From the NCBI RefSeq assembly GCF_000685075.1, contig NZ_BAYD01000043.1, positions 1 through 64,000 on the forward strand: a stretch of DNA of 64,000 nucleotides. Direction: 5' to 3'. Shown one piece after another: positions 25,627-34,588 of the stretch; position 1 is the first letter of the stretch; each line of letters starts with the position of its first letter. The position numbers were made by a program, and so were the translations under genes. The notes below the pieces were generated by a model. That model made no database searches. It worked only from the letters and a program-made list of their open reading frames with translations, and was not told the origin of the DNA. This DNA comes from Paraburkholderia oxyphila NBRC 105797. Its GTDB lineage: Bacteria > Pseudomonadota > Gammaproteobacteria > Burkholderiales > Burkholderiaceae.

Positions 25627-25850
25627 ACCTGATGCTCGCGACGCAGTTCGCCCCGCCGCCCTCCACGCTGCATTCCAGGCCGAATTGCGCCGCGAGCCGT
25701 GCAGCCTGCCGCGCCACGCGGCGTGGCTCCAACGACTCGCAGCGCCGTGGACCTTTTCAAGGTGCCACGCGCAAGGTTACTGTAGCTGTCATTCCTGAGT
25801 TAACGTGTCAAGCACGCGCGCACGCGCCGTGCGAATGGAGCATGTGAAGA

Positions 25851-26573
25851 ATGGCAGCCAGAACGAACGAATACGAGCAACCCATCGGCGACGCCCTGTC
25901 CGGCTGGACGGCGCGCGAGCGGCCCGGCCGCGTGAGCATCGAGGGCACGCGCTGCCGCATCGAGCCCATCGACGTCGAGCGGCATGCCGCCGACCTTTTC
26001 GACGCCTACAGCCAGGCCGCCAACGGCAGCGACTGGACCTATCTGACGATAGGCCCGTTCGCGGACCTCGCGGCGTATCGCGCATACCTCACGGGCGCGG
26101 CGGCGTCCGCCGACCCGCTGCACTACGCGATCATCGACCAGGCGAGCGGCAAGGCCGTGGGCACGTTCTCGCTGATGCGCATCGATCCGGCCAATGGCGT
26201 GATCGAAGTCGGCAACGTCACCTTCTCCCCGCGGCTCAAGCGCACGGCGCTCTCCACCGAGGCACAGTATCTGCTGATGCGCTACGCATTCGACGAGCTG
26301 GGCTACCGGCGCTACGAATGGAAATGTGACAGTCTCAATGCGCCCTCGCGAAAGACCGCGCTGCGGCTTGGCTTTCAATTCGAAGGCATCTTCAGGCAGG
26401 CCATCGTGTACAAGGGGCGCAGCCGCGACACCGCGTGGTTCGCGATCATCGACAAGGATTGGCCGGGCGTGAAACGCGCGTTCGAAACGTGGCTCGACGC
26501 CGGCAACTTCGACGCCGAGGGCAATCAGCGCGAGTCGCTCGCCGGCCTGCGCGACGCGCAGGCGCGCGGCTGA
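25851..26573 (+). CDS. GNAT acetyltransferase (RimJ/RimL type)
   Basis: A 240-residue N-acetyltransferase. The acetyl-CoA-binding fold is seen in HYAIIDQASGKAVGTFSLMR, the strand EVGNVTFSPRLKRTALSTEA and the segment LGYRRYEWKCDSLNAPSRKT followed by ALRLGFQFEGIFRQ. This subtype is close to RimJ/RimL-like enzymes that acetylate protein N termini or small amines. Its target cannot be determined. It is monocistronic. Confidence 0.9.
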   Translation: MAARTNEYEQPIGDALSGWTARERPGRVSIEGTRCRIEPIDVERHAADLFDAYSQAANGSDWTYLTIGPFADLAAYRAYLTGAAASADPLHYAIIDQASGKAVGTFSLMRIDPANGVIEVGNVTFSPRLKRTALSTEAQYLLMRYAFDELGYRRYEWKCDSLNAPSRKTALRLGFQFEGIFRQAIVYKGRSRDTAWFAIIDKDWPGVKRAFETWLDAGNFDAEGNQRESLAGLRDAQARG

Positions 26574-26925
26574 TTCACCGCCTGCAGGGTCGTTGCCAGG
26601 CGCTGCAAGTCAGGCGCCGCCGTCAACCGCTCCGCCAAAACCGGCACGCACAGCGCCCGCGCGCGGTGTGCGCATTCACATCTCACGCCGTGATATATTG
26701 ATTCCCGCACCAGTGTTATTGAAGTCGATGCCGACAAAATCGCCCGCGGGCCGATTGCGCGGCCTATCTCGCGCCAGCGATTCCGGCCCGGTGGCTGGTG
26801 GGTATGGCGCATGCTGACCGAACTTCCATGGACCGACGGGATGCACACAACGTAAGCGGACCCAGGGCGATGCATGCCATGCGTCTTGCGTTCCGCCGGC
26901 TCCCATACACACAGGAGTCCATATC
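26574..26925. other. Intergenic region, 352 bp
   Basis: No gene or RNA was seen. It presumably carries the HiPIP promoter near its right end. Confidence 0.45.
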
Positions 26926-27237
26926 ATGCCAGTCTCCCGCCGGCGTTTCATGATCATTGCCGCTTCTGTCGCGTCGACGACGGTGCTGTCCACCGAGTCA
27001 CGCGCCGACGCCCCCTTGCTCTCCGTGACCGACCCCACAGCACAGGCGCTCGGATACACGGAAGACGCCACGAAAGTCGACAAGTCGAAGTTCGCCCGCT
27101 ACCAGGCCGGCCAGACCTGCGCCAATTGCCAGTTGTATTCAGGCAAGCCCGGCGCGGCGACAGGACCGTGCGCGACCTACGGTGGCAAGCTGGTGTACGC
27201 GAAGGGGTGGTGCAACGCTTACGTCAAGAAGGCTTGA
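26926..27237 (+). CDS. High-potential iron-sulfur protein (HiPIP)
   Basis: A 103-residue periplasmic electron carrier with one [4Fe-4S] cluster. It has a Tat signal (SRRRFMIIAASVAS) and the four cluster ligands Cys65, Cys68, Cys82 and Cys96 in the HiPIP spacing (CxxC, then PCATYGGKLV and GWCNAY). HiPIPs pass electrons from bc1 complexes to terminal acceptors or act in oxidative stress. No partner gene adjoins it. Confidence 0.93.
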   Translation: MPVSRRRFMIIAASVASTTVLSTESRADAPLLSVTDPTAQALGYTEDATKVDKSKFARYQAGQTCANCQLYSGKPGAATGPCATYGGKLVYAKGWCNAYVKKA

Positions 27238-27275
27238 CGTCAGGGCTGCGGTCGATCACCGGGAAATCCGGGATG

Positions 27276-27764
27276 TCATTGCTGGGGCGGCAACAACCCC
27301 CAGCTGACGAGGATCGCCCGGATGCTCCGCGCGTACGCATCGCGTTCTCGCGGCGACTCCGAGTGATACGCACCAATGGCGCGCCACGTGTTGCCGTAGC
27401 GCACCATCTTCTGTTTGAGCAGCCAGGCAGCCACGAAGATGTTCACGCACGGATCGGTCAACGCGCGATGCGGTATGCCCTCGCGCGCGAGCTCGGAAAA
27501 ATGCACCGAGTTGATTTGCAGTTGCCCCACGTCGATCGAGCCATTGGCGTTGTGGTTGATCGCTGCCGCGTCACCCTTCGATTCGCGCCATGCCACGGCG
27601 CGCAGCACGAGCGGATTGACGCCCTGGTATGCGCCCGCCTTTTCGAAACACTCGTCGCCGTTTGCGGCATGCGCCATCGGGCAACTGAGCGCGGCCGAGG
27701 CAAGCCACGCAAACACGATCCCGAATTTCGAACACCGGAGCGCGAGAGACATCTGCTGAACCAT
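27276..27764 (-). CDS. Secreted lytic transglycosylase, IagB/VirB1-like
   Basis: A 162-residue protein with a signal peptide and an SLT domain: catalytic Glu in VAWRESKGD, then NHNANGSIDVGQLQINSVHF and WRAIGAYHS. This DVGQLQIN form is that of IagB-type enzymes which open peptidoglycan for secretion systems or pili. It cleaves the glycan strand in the periplasm. It is the third gene of a minus-strand operon with two small exported proteins; no secretion or pilus genes are visible, so the served machine is elsewhere or lost. Confidence 0.88.
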   Translation of the reverse strand: MVQQMSLALRCSKFGIVFAWLASAALSCPMAHAANGDECFEKAGAYQGVNPLVLRAVAWRESKGDAAAINHNANGSIDVGQLQINSVHFSELAREGIPHRALTDPCVNIFVAAWLLKQKMVRYGNTWRAIGAYHSESPRERDAYARSIRAILVSWGLLPPQQ

Positions 27765-27787
27765 CGTTCTGGCCTCCAATGCGGGGG

Positions 27788-28117
27788 TTAGTGCGCCAAC
27801 GCAACATCGAGTTGCCGTTCGATGTCCTTGAGGTAGACGCGCGACGCGTCGGACACCACGAGTCTGGGAGTCGGCATGGCGCAATGGCAGTCGTGCTGGC
27901 GCGCCTTCTTCTTGCGCGAGGCGGAATGCGAGGCAGGGAGTTCGTCGTCGTCGCCGTTCGATGGCGGCAGCATGGCGAGCGTGGGCAACGGCGGATAGAC
28001 GCGAGACGCGTCGGTATCCGACACCACGGCGACGGCGCTGGGCTGGCCCGCCCACGCACTGCAGGAGACGAGCAGGACCAGTAACGGCGCGGCCGCGGCG
28101 AGAATAGTCGGGCGCAT
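27788..28117 (-). CDS. Small exported protein of unknown function
   Basis: A 109-residue protein with a clear signal peptide (MRPTILAAAAPLLVLLVSCS...AWA). The mature part is polar, with a basic run (SRKKKARQHDCHCAMP) and twice the motif VVSDxxASRVY. I do not recognise the family. It lies between a lipoprotein gene (4-bp gap) and the transglycosylase gene (23-bp gap), so it probably works with them. Confidence 0.65.
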   Translation of the reverse strand: MRPTILAAAAPLLVLLVSCSAWAGQPSAVAVVSDTDASRVYPPLPTLAMLPPSNGDDDELPASHSASRKKKARQHDCHCAMPTPRLVVSDASRVYLKDIERQLDVALAH

Positions 28118-28121
28118 CGCG

Positions 28122-28499
28122 TCAGTCCCCCGATTGCAGCGGTTCGATCGACACGCTGTATGTCTGGTTCGCGCCGGCCGTGACATTCTCGAGCGCTGGC
28201 TTCAGTGACTGCCGTGGTGGCACCCCTTTCCAGATCGCCTCGTTCAGATAGCGCAGATCCTGGCCGAGCGCAGTCACCCGGATCACCGTCGGCTGCTTCT
28301 GCGCAGCGGCCAGCGCCCCCGCCTTCGCAAGCACCGTGGCGAGTTGTGGATCGCGTGCGCCGAGCGCGTCGGCCGGAATATCGAACCGCATCACCGCGGT
28401 CGGCGCGGCCGGCTTTTCAGCGTTTGCCGTATCGGCCGGGTGCAATTGCGCGCACCCTGCCATCGCCATCACGGCCATCAAGAACACGACGTGCTTCAC
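28122..28499 (-). CDS. Small lipoprotein of unknown function
   Basis: A 125-residue lipoprotein: hydrophobic leader with lipobox MAGC followed by AQLHPADTANAEKPA. The mature domain (QKQPTVIRVTALGQDLRYLN...KPALENVTAGANQTYSVSIE) looks like a small folded alpha/beta unit. I chose a GTG start because AAGGGG lies 5 bp before it; an ATG at 28523 is an alternative with no good ribosome site. It is first in the operon with a small exported protein and an IagB-like transglycosylase. Confidence 0.65.
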   Translation of the reverse strand: MKHVVFLMAVMAMAGCAQLHPADTANAEKPAAPTAVMRFDIPADALGARDPQLATVLAKAGALAAAQKQPTVIRVTALGQDLRYLNEAIWKGVPPRQSLKPALENVTAGANQTYSVSIEPLQSGD

Positions 28500-28849
28500 G
28501 TTTGCCCCTTTTCGAAACCTCATGCCTATAGGGACGTTTTCGGCTCGCATCGGACGCAGCTTGATACCCCTGGCGCAAACGTTTTCGAAAAAGGAAAAGT
28601 TCGCTCGCGGCACGTGGCTTTGCGCAACGTCGGTGCGAAAGGCGCCAGAATTCATGCAGAGAAATGCTTCGTCGCGAGGCCGGCATAGGGCACTCGCTAG
28701 CGTGGGACGTCACCGTGCCCGATGCATGCCGCATTACCAAATGTCTGACGAATAAAGATGATCCGCTCCATGTTGTATGGATTCCTTATTAATTCATGCG
28801 CTGTGGCACGGTTTGAAGCACATGCATGCTGCGCGCTTCGAGGCTGGTA
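28500..28849. other. Intergenic region, about 350 bp
   Basis: It separates two minus-strand lipoprotein genes. No coding signal was seen. Its left part should hold the promoter of the three-gene operon. Confidence 0.45.
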
Positions 28850-29104
28850 TCAGTTAGCCGTTCCGCTCGCGCAGTATTGCGCGAAGTTCGCCTCTGATGA
28901 AGCAAAGCCTTGCTGCTTCGCGAGCTCCCACGGGCGTTCGCAGCGCTGCGTGTGTTCACACCACGAATAGCCCGCGGAACCGATGCATCCATGTGCGTCG
29001 CGATCGGCGCCCACCGTGGACGGGGTCGTGGAATTCGCGGCAGAGCAAGCGCCAAGCAGGCACGTGGCAGCGGCAAGACAGACGCGAAGCAGGTTTCGGC
29101 GCAT
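28850..29104 (-). CDS. Small lipoprotein with a Cys-rich GCIGSAGYSWC motif
   Basis: An 84-residue lipoprotein: signal peptide with lipobox LLGAC, then a short Cys-containing domain (GCIGSAGYSWCEHTQRCERP, then WELAKQQGF). The GCxGSAGYxWC...C.RPWE pattern recurs in small bacterial proteins, with no known function; the Cys pairs probably form disulfides in the periplasm. GGAG precedes the ATG by 7 bp. Confidence 0.75.
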   Translation of the reverse strand: MRRNLLRVCLAAATCLLGACSAANSTTPSTVGADRDAHGCIGSAGYSWCEHTQRCERPWELAKQQGFASSEANFAQYCASGTAN

Positions 29105-29311
29105 GAATGAACTCCGATGGGATGTGGCTGAATGCCGGCCGGAGTCTACCAGCGTCCCACCGCGGCGGGCTCGGGCTTGGCCGCCGTATCAGCAGCACAA
29201 GCTTTCATTCTTATTTCAATCAGAAAACCTGATAGCAACGTTCAATTTATTGCGTTTCCCTTAAGCGTTGCCATGCGGCAAAGTGTCATCTCCGCGACTG
29301 GAGTGATCTCC

Positions 29312-30166
29312 GTGAATCAACGCATCGACCCGTCCCTACTTGCCCCACCCGATCTGTCGTTCGCGACGCTGGATTCGGGCGTCGTTCTGCCGTACCTCGA
29401 ACGGGGGGCAGGTGAGCCGCTCCTGTTCGTGCACGGCTCGCTGTGCGACTACCGCTACTGGGCGCCGCAGCTGGACGGTCTCGCGGACGATTTCCGTTGT
29501 ATCGCCCCGAGCCTGAGCCATTACTGGCCGGCCGCCGATGCCTGCATCCAGGGCGAATTCGGCTGGGAAAGCCATCTGCATGAACTGGCCGACTTCATCA
29601 CTGCGATGGGGCTCGAGTCGGTGCATCTGGTGGGGCATTCGCGCGGCGGCTCGATCGCGTATCACCTTGCGCGCCGCTATCCGCGCCTCGTGCGCACGCT
29701 CGTGCTCGCCGATCCTGGCGGCCCGCTGCGCCGCCTCGAAGACGACGAAGACGTGCTGCCCCCCGCCACCAACGCGTTGCGCACGCGCGCGGCCGATCTC
29801 ATCGAGCGCGGCGAGCTGGAAGCCGGGCTCGAGCTGTTCGTGGATTCGGTGAGCATGCCCGGCGCCTGGCGCAAGAGCCCGCACGCGTTCCGCGAGATGG
29901 CCATCGCCAACGCCACGACGCTGCCCAAGCAACTGATCGATCCGCTGCCCGCCTACGTGCGCCGCCCCGCTGCGGACATCAAGTGCCGCACGCTGCTGAT
30001 CGACGGCCAGCGCAGCCCGCTGATGTTCCGCAACAACGTCGAGGCGCTCGACGAGTGGATCGACTTCGCGCAGCGCATCACGATGAAAGGCGCAACGCAC
30101 GGCATGAACGCCACGCACGCCGATCTCTTCAATACGCACGTCCGCAACTTCATCACGCAGGCCTGA
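29312..30166 (+). CDS. Alpha/beta hydrolase
   Basis: A 284-residue hydrolase of the alpha/beta fold. The oxyanion-hole motif LLFVHGSLCDYRYW, nucleophile elbow VGHSRGGS (catalytic Ser), acid after RTLLIDGQRS and the C-terminal catalytic His in KGATHGMNATH are all present. The substrate is unknown. I chose a GTG start with GGAG 8 bp upstream; an in-frame ATG at 29273 is the alternative. Confidence 0.88.
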   Translation: MNQRIDPSLLAPPDLSFATLDSGVVLPYLERGAGEPLLFVHGSLCDYRYWAPQLDGLADDFRCIAPSLSHYWPAADACIQGEFGWESHLHELADFITAMGLESVHLVGHSRGGSIAYHLARRYPRLVRTLVLADPGGPLRRLEDDEDVLPPATNALRTRAADLIERGELEAGLELFVDSVSMPGAWRKSPHAFREMAIANATTLPKQLIDPLPAYVRRPAADIKCRTLLIDGQRSPLMFRNNVEALDEWIDFAQRITMKGATHGMNATHADLFNTHVRNFITQA

Positions 30167-30217
30167 CGCGCGCGGCGCCACGCGCGCCGTCTGCCGTTTT
30201 CGGGCCTGCTTGCAGCC

Positions 30218-30643
30218 TCATTTGGCGAACAGTTGCCCGATGTCCTTGAACGCCTTGAATTCGAGCGCGTTACCGCACGGGTCGAACAGGAACATGGTGG
30301 CCTGCTCGCCCACCTGCCCCTGAAAGCGGATATACGGCTCGATCACGAATTGCGTGCCGAACTCGCGCAACCGCTGCGCGAGCGCTTCCCACTGACTCCA
30401 TTCCAGCACCACGCCGAAATGCGGCACCGGCACGTCGTGGCCGTCCACCGCGTTCGTATGCGCGCTTTCTTGCGAGGCGGTTTTCGGGTGCTCGTGAATC
30501 ACCAGTTGATGGCCGAAAAAGTCGAAGTCGACCCAATGGTCGCTCGAACGGCCTTCTTCGAGACCGAATACGCGGCCATAGAAGTCGCGCGCGGCCGGCA
30601 GATCGTAGACGGGAATGGCCAGGTGAAAGGGGGAAAGGCTCAT
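30218..30643 (-). CDS. VOC (glyoxalase/dioxygenase fold) family protein
   Basis: A 141-residue protein of the vicinal-oxygen-chelate superfamily: paired beta-alpha-beta units with HLAIPVYDLPAARDFYGRVF and the C-terminal metal-site strand MFLFDPCGNALEFKAF. Candidate metal ligands are the first His, a middle His (PHFGVVLE) and the last Glu. Dioxygenase, lyase or resistance functions are all possible. GGAG lies 6 bp upstream of this ATG. It is divergent from a LysR gene that probably controls it. Confidence 0.88.
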   Translation of the reverse strand: MSLSPFHLAIPVYDLPAARDFYGRVFGLEEGRSSDHWVDFDFFGHQLVIHEHPKTASQESAHTNAVDGHDVPVPHFGVVLEWSQWEALAQRLREFGTQFVIEPYIRFQGQVGEQATMFLFDPCGNALEFKAFKDIGQLFAK

Positions 30644-30754
30644 GGTTCGCTCCATACTCGCTATGCAATGCGGTTTGCCGTTCGTGCCGGCGTTTTGTCG
30701 GGCCATGATAGACGGCACGGTTGAAAAATAAAATCAATATATAATTTCGCGATA

Positions 30755-30771
30755 CACAAATGGAATTTGTG
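30755..30771. promoter_or_regulatory. Inverted repeat at the LysR start codon
   Basis: CACAAAT-GGA-ATTTGTG ends one base before the ATG of the LysR gene, in the AT-rich divergent region shared with the VOC gene. It is a candidate autoregulatory operator; the position would block translation start or transcription. Confidence 0.45.
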
Positions 30772-30772
30772 A

Positions 30773-31648
30773 ATGATCCGCGAGCTGAAGACGCTGATTG
30801 CCGTCGCCCGCGAGGGTACCTTCGCCGCCGCCGGCAAGCGGATCGGCCTCACGCAGGCCGCCGTGAGCGCGCAGATGCAGCGTCTCGAAGCCGAACTCGG
30901 CTTCGCGCTGTTCGACCGCGAGGGGCGCACCGCGCGGCTGAACGCGCGTGGCCAGCAGCTTCTCGTGCAAGCGCAAGAGGTGATCCGGCTTTACGGCAAC
31001 CTGAGCGCCGTCACCGTGGATCCGGCGGTGGCCGTGCGGGTCAATATCGGCGCGATTGCATCGGTGCAGCGCGCATTGCTGCCCGACGCGCTCGCGACGT
31101 TGCGCCAACAGCGCCCCGGCGTGAGCACGCGCGTGATTCCGGGGGTATCGATGGAGCTCCTCAACCTCGTCGACGCCGGCGAAATCGAGCTGGCCGCCAT
31201 CATCCGCCCTCCCTTCGCACTCCAGAGCGATATGCGCTGGACCCCGCTCGCGCAAGAGCCCTATCGGCTGATCGTGCCACGCGGCGTGAAAGGCAGCGAC
31301 TGGATGGAGCTGATCGCCACACGGCCGTATATCCGTTACGACCGTGCGTCATTCGGCGGCCGGCAGGTCGAGCGCTTTTTGCGGCGCATGCAGCTGCCCG
31401 TGCAGGACGTGTGCGAGCTCGACGAGCTGGAGGCCATCGTGAAGCTGGTGGAGAACGGCGTGGGCGTCGCGCTCGTTCCGCAGACCGCGACCTGGCGGCG
31501 CTGGCCGGCCAAAGTGCGTGCGATCGACCTCGGCCACCATACGTTTCATCGCGATGTCGGCATCGTGCACCGCGACGCGAGCCAGATGAGCGAGGCGGCA
31601 GGCGTGCTGCTTGGTCTGCTGGAAAGGGAGGCGAAGGGGGAAGGCTGA
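30773..31648 (+). CDS. LysR-family transcriptional regulator
   Basis: A 291-residue LysR protein. The N-terminal wHTH reads IRELKTLIAVAREGTFAAAG followed by LTQAAVSAQMQRLEAELG; a substrate-binding domain follows (ASVQRALLPDALATLRQQRP). It is divergent from the VOC-family gene across 129 bp and is its probable regulator. The ligand is unknown. Confidence 0.92.
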   Translation: MIRELKTLIAVAREGTFAAAGKRIGLTQAAVSAQMQRLEAELGFALFDREGRTARLNARGQQLLVQAQEVIRLYGNLSAVTVDPAVAVRVNIGAIASVQRALLPDALATLRQQRPGVSTRVIPGVSMELLNLVDAGEIELAAIIRPPFALQSDMRWTPLAQEPYRLIVPRGVKGSDWMELIATRPYIRYDRASFGGRQVERFLRRMQLPVQDVCELDELEAIVKLVENGVGVALVPQTATWRRWPAKVRAIDLGHHTFHRDVGIVHRDASQMSEAAGVLLGLLEREAKGEG

Positions 31649-31666
31649 GCAGGTTGCGTGTCCCGC

Positions 31667-32098
31667 TCAATCGCCCTCTTCGTACACAGGCCCATCCCAC
31701 CCGTCGAGATACTTGGGCAGCGCATCGCTTACGTCGATCACGCGGTGCCGGTAAAAGAGATGCATCGTGGGCTGTCTATCCGCAGGCAAGGTCCCGCCGT
31801 GCGCTCGCGCGAGCAGGCTGTTAGGCACGACGCGCATGTTCAGCCGGTTCGTGCCGAACATCGTCTCGCCGCACGCCGGGCAAAAGGCCCGCGACATCTG
31901 CTTATGCGGATGCTGGAAGACTTGCAGCGCGCCGTTGGTCGCGACGCTATCGGCCGGCCATGCCGTTGCCGAAAGCATCGACGTGCCGTAGAAGTCGCGG
32001 CACGTCTGACAATGGCAATTCGCCAACGCGGCGGGCTCGCCGATCAGGTCGACCGTCACCGCGCCGCACAGGCAGGCTAGCTTGCGTGATTCGTTCAT
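31667..32098 (-). CDS. GFA family (glutathione-dependent formaldehyde-activating-like) protein
   Basis: A 143-residue zinc-binding protein. It has the family Cys sets: CLCGAV near residue 9, NCHCQTCR near residue 27 and CPACGETMFG. The family includes glutathione S-hydroxymethyl transfer enzymes, but most members have unknown roles. A GGAG lies 5 bp before this ATG. It converges with the LysR gene, only 18 bp apart. Confidence 0.87.
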   Translation of the reverse strand: MNESRKLACLCGAVTVDLIGEPAALANCHCQTCRDFYGTSMLSATAWPADSVATNGALQVFQHPHKQMSRAFCPACGETMFGTNRLNMRVVPNSLLARAHGGTLPADRQPTMHLFYRHRVIDVSDALPKYLDGWDGPVYEEGD

Positions 32099-32383
32099 CG
32101 CTTCTCCATGGAATCTGCGTGCATGCGAACACATCGCTCCACGCGGGATCTGATCGTCGCATTAGATCATTTTCAGCCCGCACGCGGCCGAACGCTGCGT
32201 ATTACCCGCGCTTCGTAATGTCGAATTGCATGGAGACGCCAAAGCGCAGAGCATGCATGGTCGCGCTCTGCGCCTCAGCGGGGAGATCGAAGACTCTTCG
32301 CGCAGTCTTTGTGGGGCAACGCGCGACGCTGATCGATCGCGCGTGCCCCCGTAAAGGCGCCCTCTCGGGTGCCCCAATGCACA

Positions 32384-34495
32384 TCAGCCGCCGAGCGCCG
32401 GATCGCTATAGCCAGGACGCCCCGTTTCCACGTGCCCCGCAATGCGGCGCACGAAGCTCGCGTCGCTATCGACGGTGATGGTCAGGTCGTACCAGCCATA
32501 AGCGTTGCGCAGATCGAGATAAACCTGCTCCGTGTCGCCGCCGCGCACGCTGCGCACGATGGGCGTGCCGGGGTCGTAGGCGTTGACGATCGTGAACTGG
32601 CATTTCGCATTGCCCGTGTTTTGCAGGCGCAATTGCAGATTGCCGTTCGCCACGTCGTAGCCTTCGGCCACCTCGGGGCGCGCAGTGTCGCCGCCAAACC
32701 AGCTCATCTGCACCTGCTTGCCCGCGAAGCGGCGCAAGAAGCCGTTCGGCCCGTGCACGGTGAAATCGTACGCGCCGCTTGCGCCGAGCGTCAGCTTGTC
32801 TTCGAGACGCTTGCCCGCCTCCACCGTATAGCTGCGCGGCGCATCGGCGCTGCCCGCTGTGTAGACGAGGAACACCGCGCCGGCACGCCCTGTATTGATG
32901 AAGCGCATGCCCGCCTGGCCCGACGCGCCATTCGCGTCGAAGCGCACGAACAACTCATAGGGCAGCGCCCGTGCGAGGCGCACGCCGCTCTCCTGCTTCG
33001 GCACGCTGCCGGTCGCGGGCGGCAGCGGCACATAGCTCGGATGCCGATTGTGATCGAGCGGCGCGTAACCGCTCGTGGACGGCAGAGCGGGCAGCGTGGC
33101 ATTGGGCGTGGCGAAGTCGAACGCCGAGGTGAGGTCGCCGCACACGGCACGGCGCCACGGCGTGATGTTCGGCTCGCGCAGGTCGTGCTGCTCGCCGAAA
33201 CGCTTAGCGATGAAGCGGATCACCGAGGTGTGATCGAAAGTCTGCGAGCACACCCAGCCGCCGCGCGACCACGGCGAGACAACCAGCATCGGCACGCGCT
33301 GCCCGAGGCCGTACGGGCCCGCCGCGTATTGGCTGCTGCCCGGAAAAATCTCGTTGACGGTGTCCACCGTGGACAGCCCGTTGGCACTCGATGCGGCCGG
33401 GAACGGCGGCGCAAGATGATCGAAGAAGCCGTCGTTCTCGTCGTAATTGATCAGCAGTACTGTCTTGCTCCAGATCTCGGGGTTCGACGTGAGGATCTGC
33501 AGCACCTGGTCGACGTACCACGCGCCGTAGTTCGCGGGCCAGTTCGGATGCTCGGAATAGGCCTCGGGCGCGACGATCCACGAAACCTGCGGCAGCGCGT
33601 TGTTCTGCACGTCCTGCTTGAGCACGTCGAAGTAGCCGCCACCCGCAAGCACGTTCGTGCCCGTGCGTGCGCGGTCGTAAAGCGGGTTGCCCGGCTGCGC
33701 GTTCTGGTATTGATGGAAGTACAGCAGCGAGTTGTCGCCGTAGTTGCCGATATACGGGTTGTCGCCGGTCCAGCCCCACGAGCCCTGCGCGTCGAGCCCT
33801 TCGCCCACGTCCTGATAGATCTTCCACGAGATGCCCGCGCTTTGCAGCACTTCAGGATAGGTGGACCAGCCATAGCCCGCTTCCGCGTTGTCGATCACCG
33901 GACCGCCGCCGCTGCCGTCGTTGCCCACCCAGCCGGTCCACATGTAATAGCGGTTCGGATCGGTCGAGGTCATCGCCGAGCAGTGGTACGCGTCGCAGAT
34001 CGTGAAGGCGTCGGCGAGCTGGTAGTGGAACGGAATGTCGTCGCGCGTGAGGTAGGCCATCGTGGTCGTGCCCTTGGCGGGCACCCACTGGTCGTAGCGG
34101 CCGCCATTCCACGCGGCGTGCGTCGTGGTCCAGTCGTGCGGCAGATCCTGGATGAACTGCAGCCCGAGGTTGGCCGCCGTGGGGTGGAACGGCAGCACCT
34201 CGCCCGCGCCGGCCGCGAGCGGCTGGTTCCACACCGGCTGGCCGTTGGGCAGCGTGATCGCGCGCGTGTCGCCAAAGCCGCGCACGCCGCGCAGCGTGCC
34301 GAAGTAATGATCGAACGAACGGTTCTCCTGCATGAGGATCACGATGTGCTCGACGTCGCGCAGGCTGCCCGTGCGATTGTTGGCCGGAATCGCGAGCGCG
34401 TTGCGGATGCCCAGCGGCAGCATCGTCAGAGCAGTGGCCGAACCGGCGCTCATCGCGGCGGTGCGGAGAAAGTCACGGCGGCTTCTCGAAGTCAT
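32384..34495 (-). CDS. plcN: Phosphocholine-preferring phospholipase C (Tat-exported)
   Basis: A 703-residue secreted phosphoesterase, the usual length of the bacterial PlcN/PlcH family. The Tat signal is SRSRRDFLRTAAMS. The N-terminal 500 residues are the catalytic domain, with HIVILMQENRSFDHYFGTL (metal and nucleophile region), WSRGGWVCSQTFDHTSVIRF and others; two C-terminal beta domains (DUF756 type) follow. It cleaves phospholipid head groups outside the inner membrane, for phosphate scavenging or membrane attack. Haemolytic or not cannot be told; the symbol is by family. Confidence 0.9.
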   Translation of the reverse strand: MTSRSRRDFLRTAAMSAGSATALTMLPLGIRNALAIPANNRTGSLRDVEHIVILMQENRSFDHYFGTLRGVRGFGDTRAITLPNGQPVWNQPLAAGAGEVLPFHPTAANLGLQFIQDLPHDWTTTHAAWNGGRYDQWVPAKGTTTMAYLTRDDIPFHYQLADAFTICDAYHCSAMTSTDPNRYYMWTGWVGNDGSGGGPVIDNAEAGYGWSTYPEVLQSAGISWKIYQDVGEGLDAQGSWGWTGDNPYIGNYGDNSLLYFHQYQNAQPGNPLYDRARTGTNVLAGGGYFDVLKQDVQNNALPQVSWIVAPEAYSEHPNWPANYGAWYVDQVLQILTSNPEIWSKTVLLINYDENDGFFDHLAPPFPAASSANGLSTVDTVNEIFPGSSQYAAGPYGLGQRVPMLVVSPWSRGGWVCSQTFDHTSVIRFIAKRFGEQHDLREPNITPWRRAVCGDLTSAFDFATPNATLPALPSTSGYAPLDHNRHPSYVPLPPATGSVPKQESGVRLARALPYELFVRFDANGASGQAGMRFINTGRAGAVFLVYTAGSADAPRSYTVEAGKRLEDKLTLGASGAYDFTVHGPNGFLRRFAGKQVQMSWFGGDTARPEVAEGYDVANGNLQLRLQNTGNAKCQFTIVNAYDPGTPIVRSVRGGDTEQVYLDLRNAYGWYDLTITVDSDASFVRRIAGHVETGRPGYSDPALGG

Positions 34496-34588
34496 GTTGT
34501 GGTTTCCGTCTTCAGGTTGAGAAAGCTCGCGCGACGCGGCGCCGCCTGACCAGACGGCGGGCGGCGCAGCTTCGCGCGACCAGGTGCG

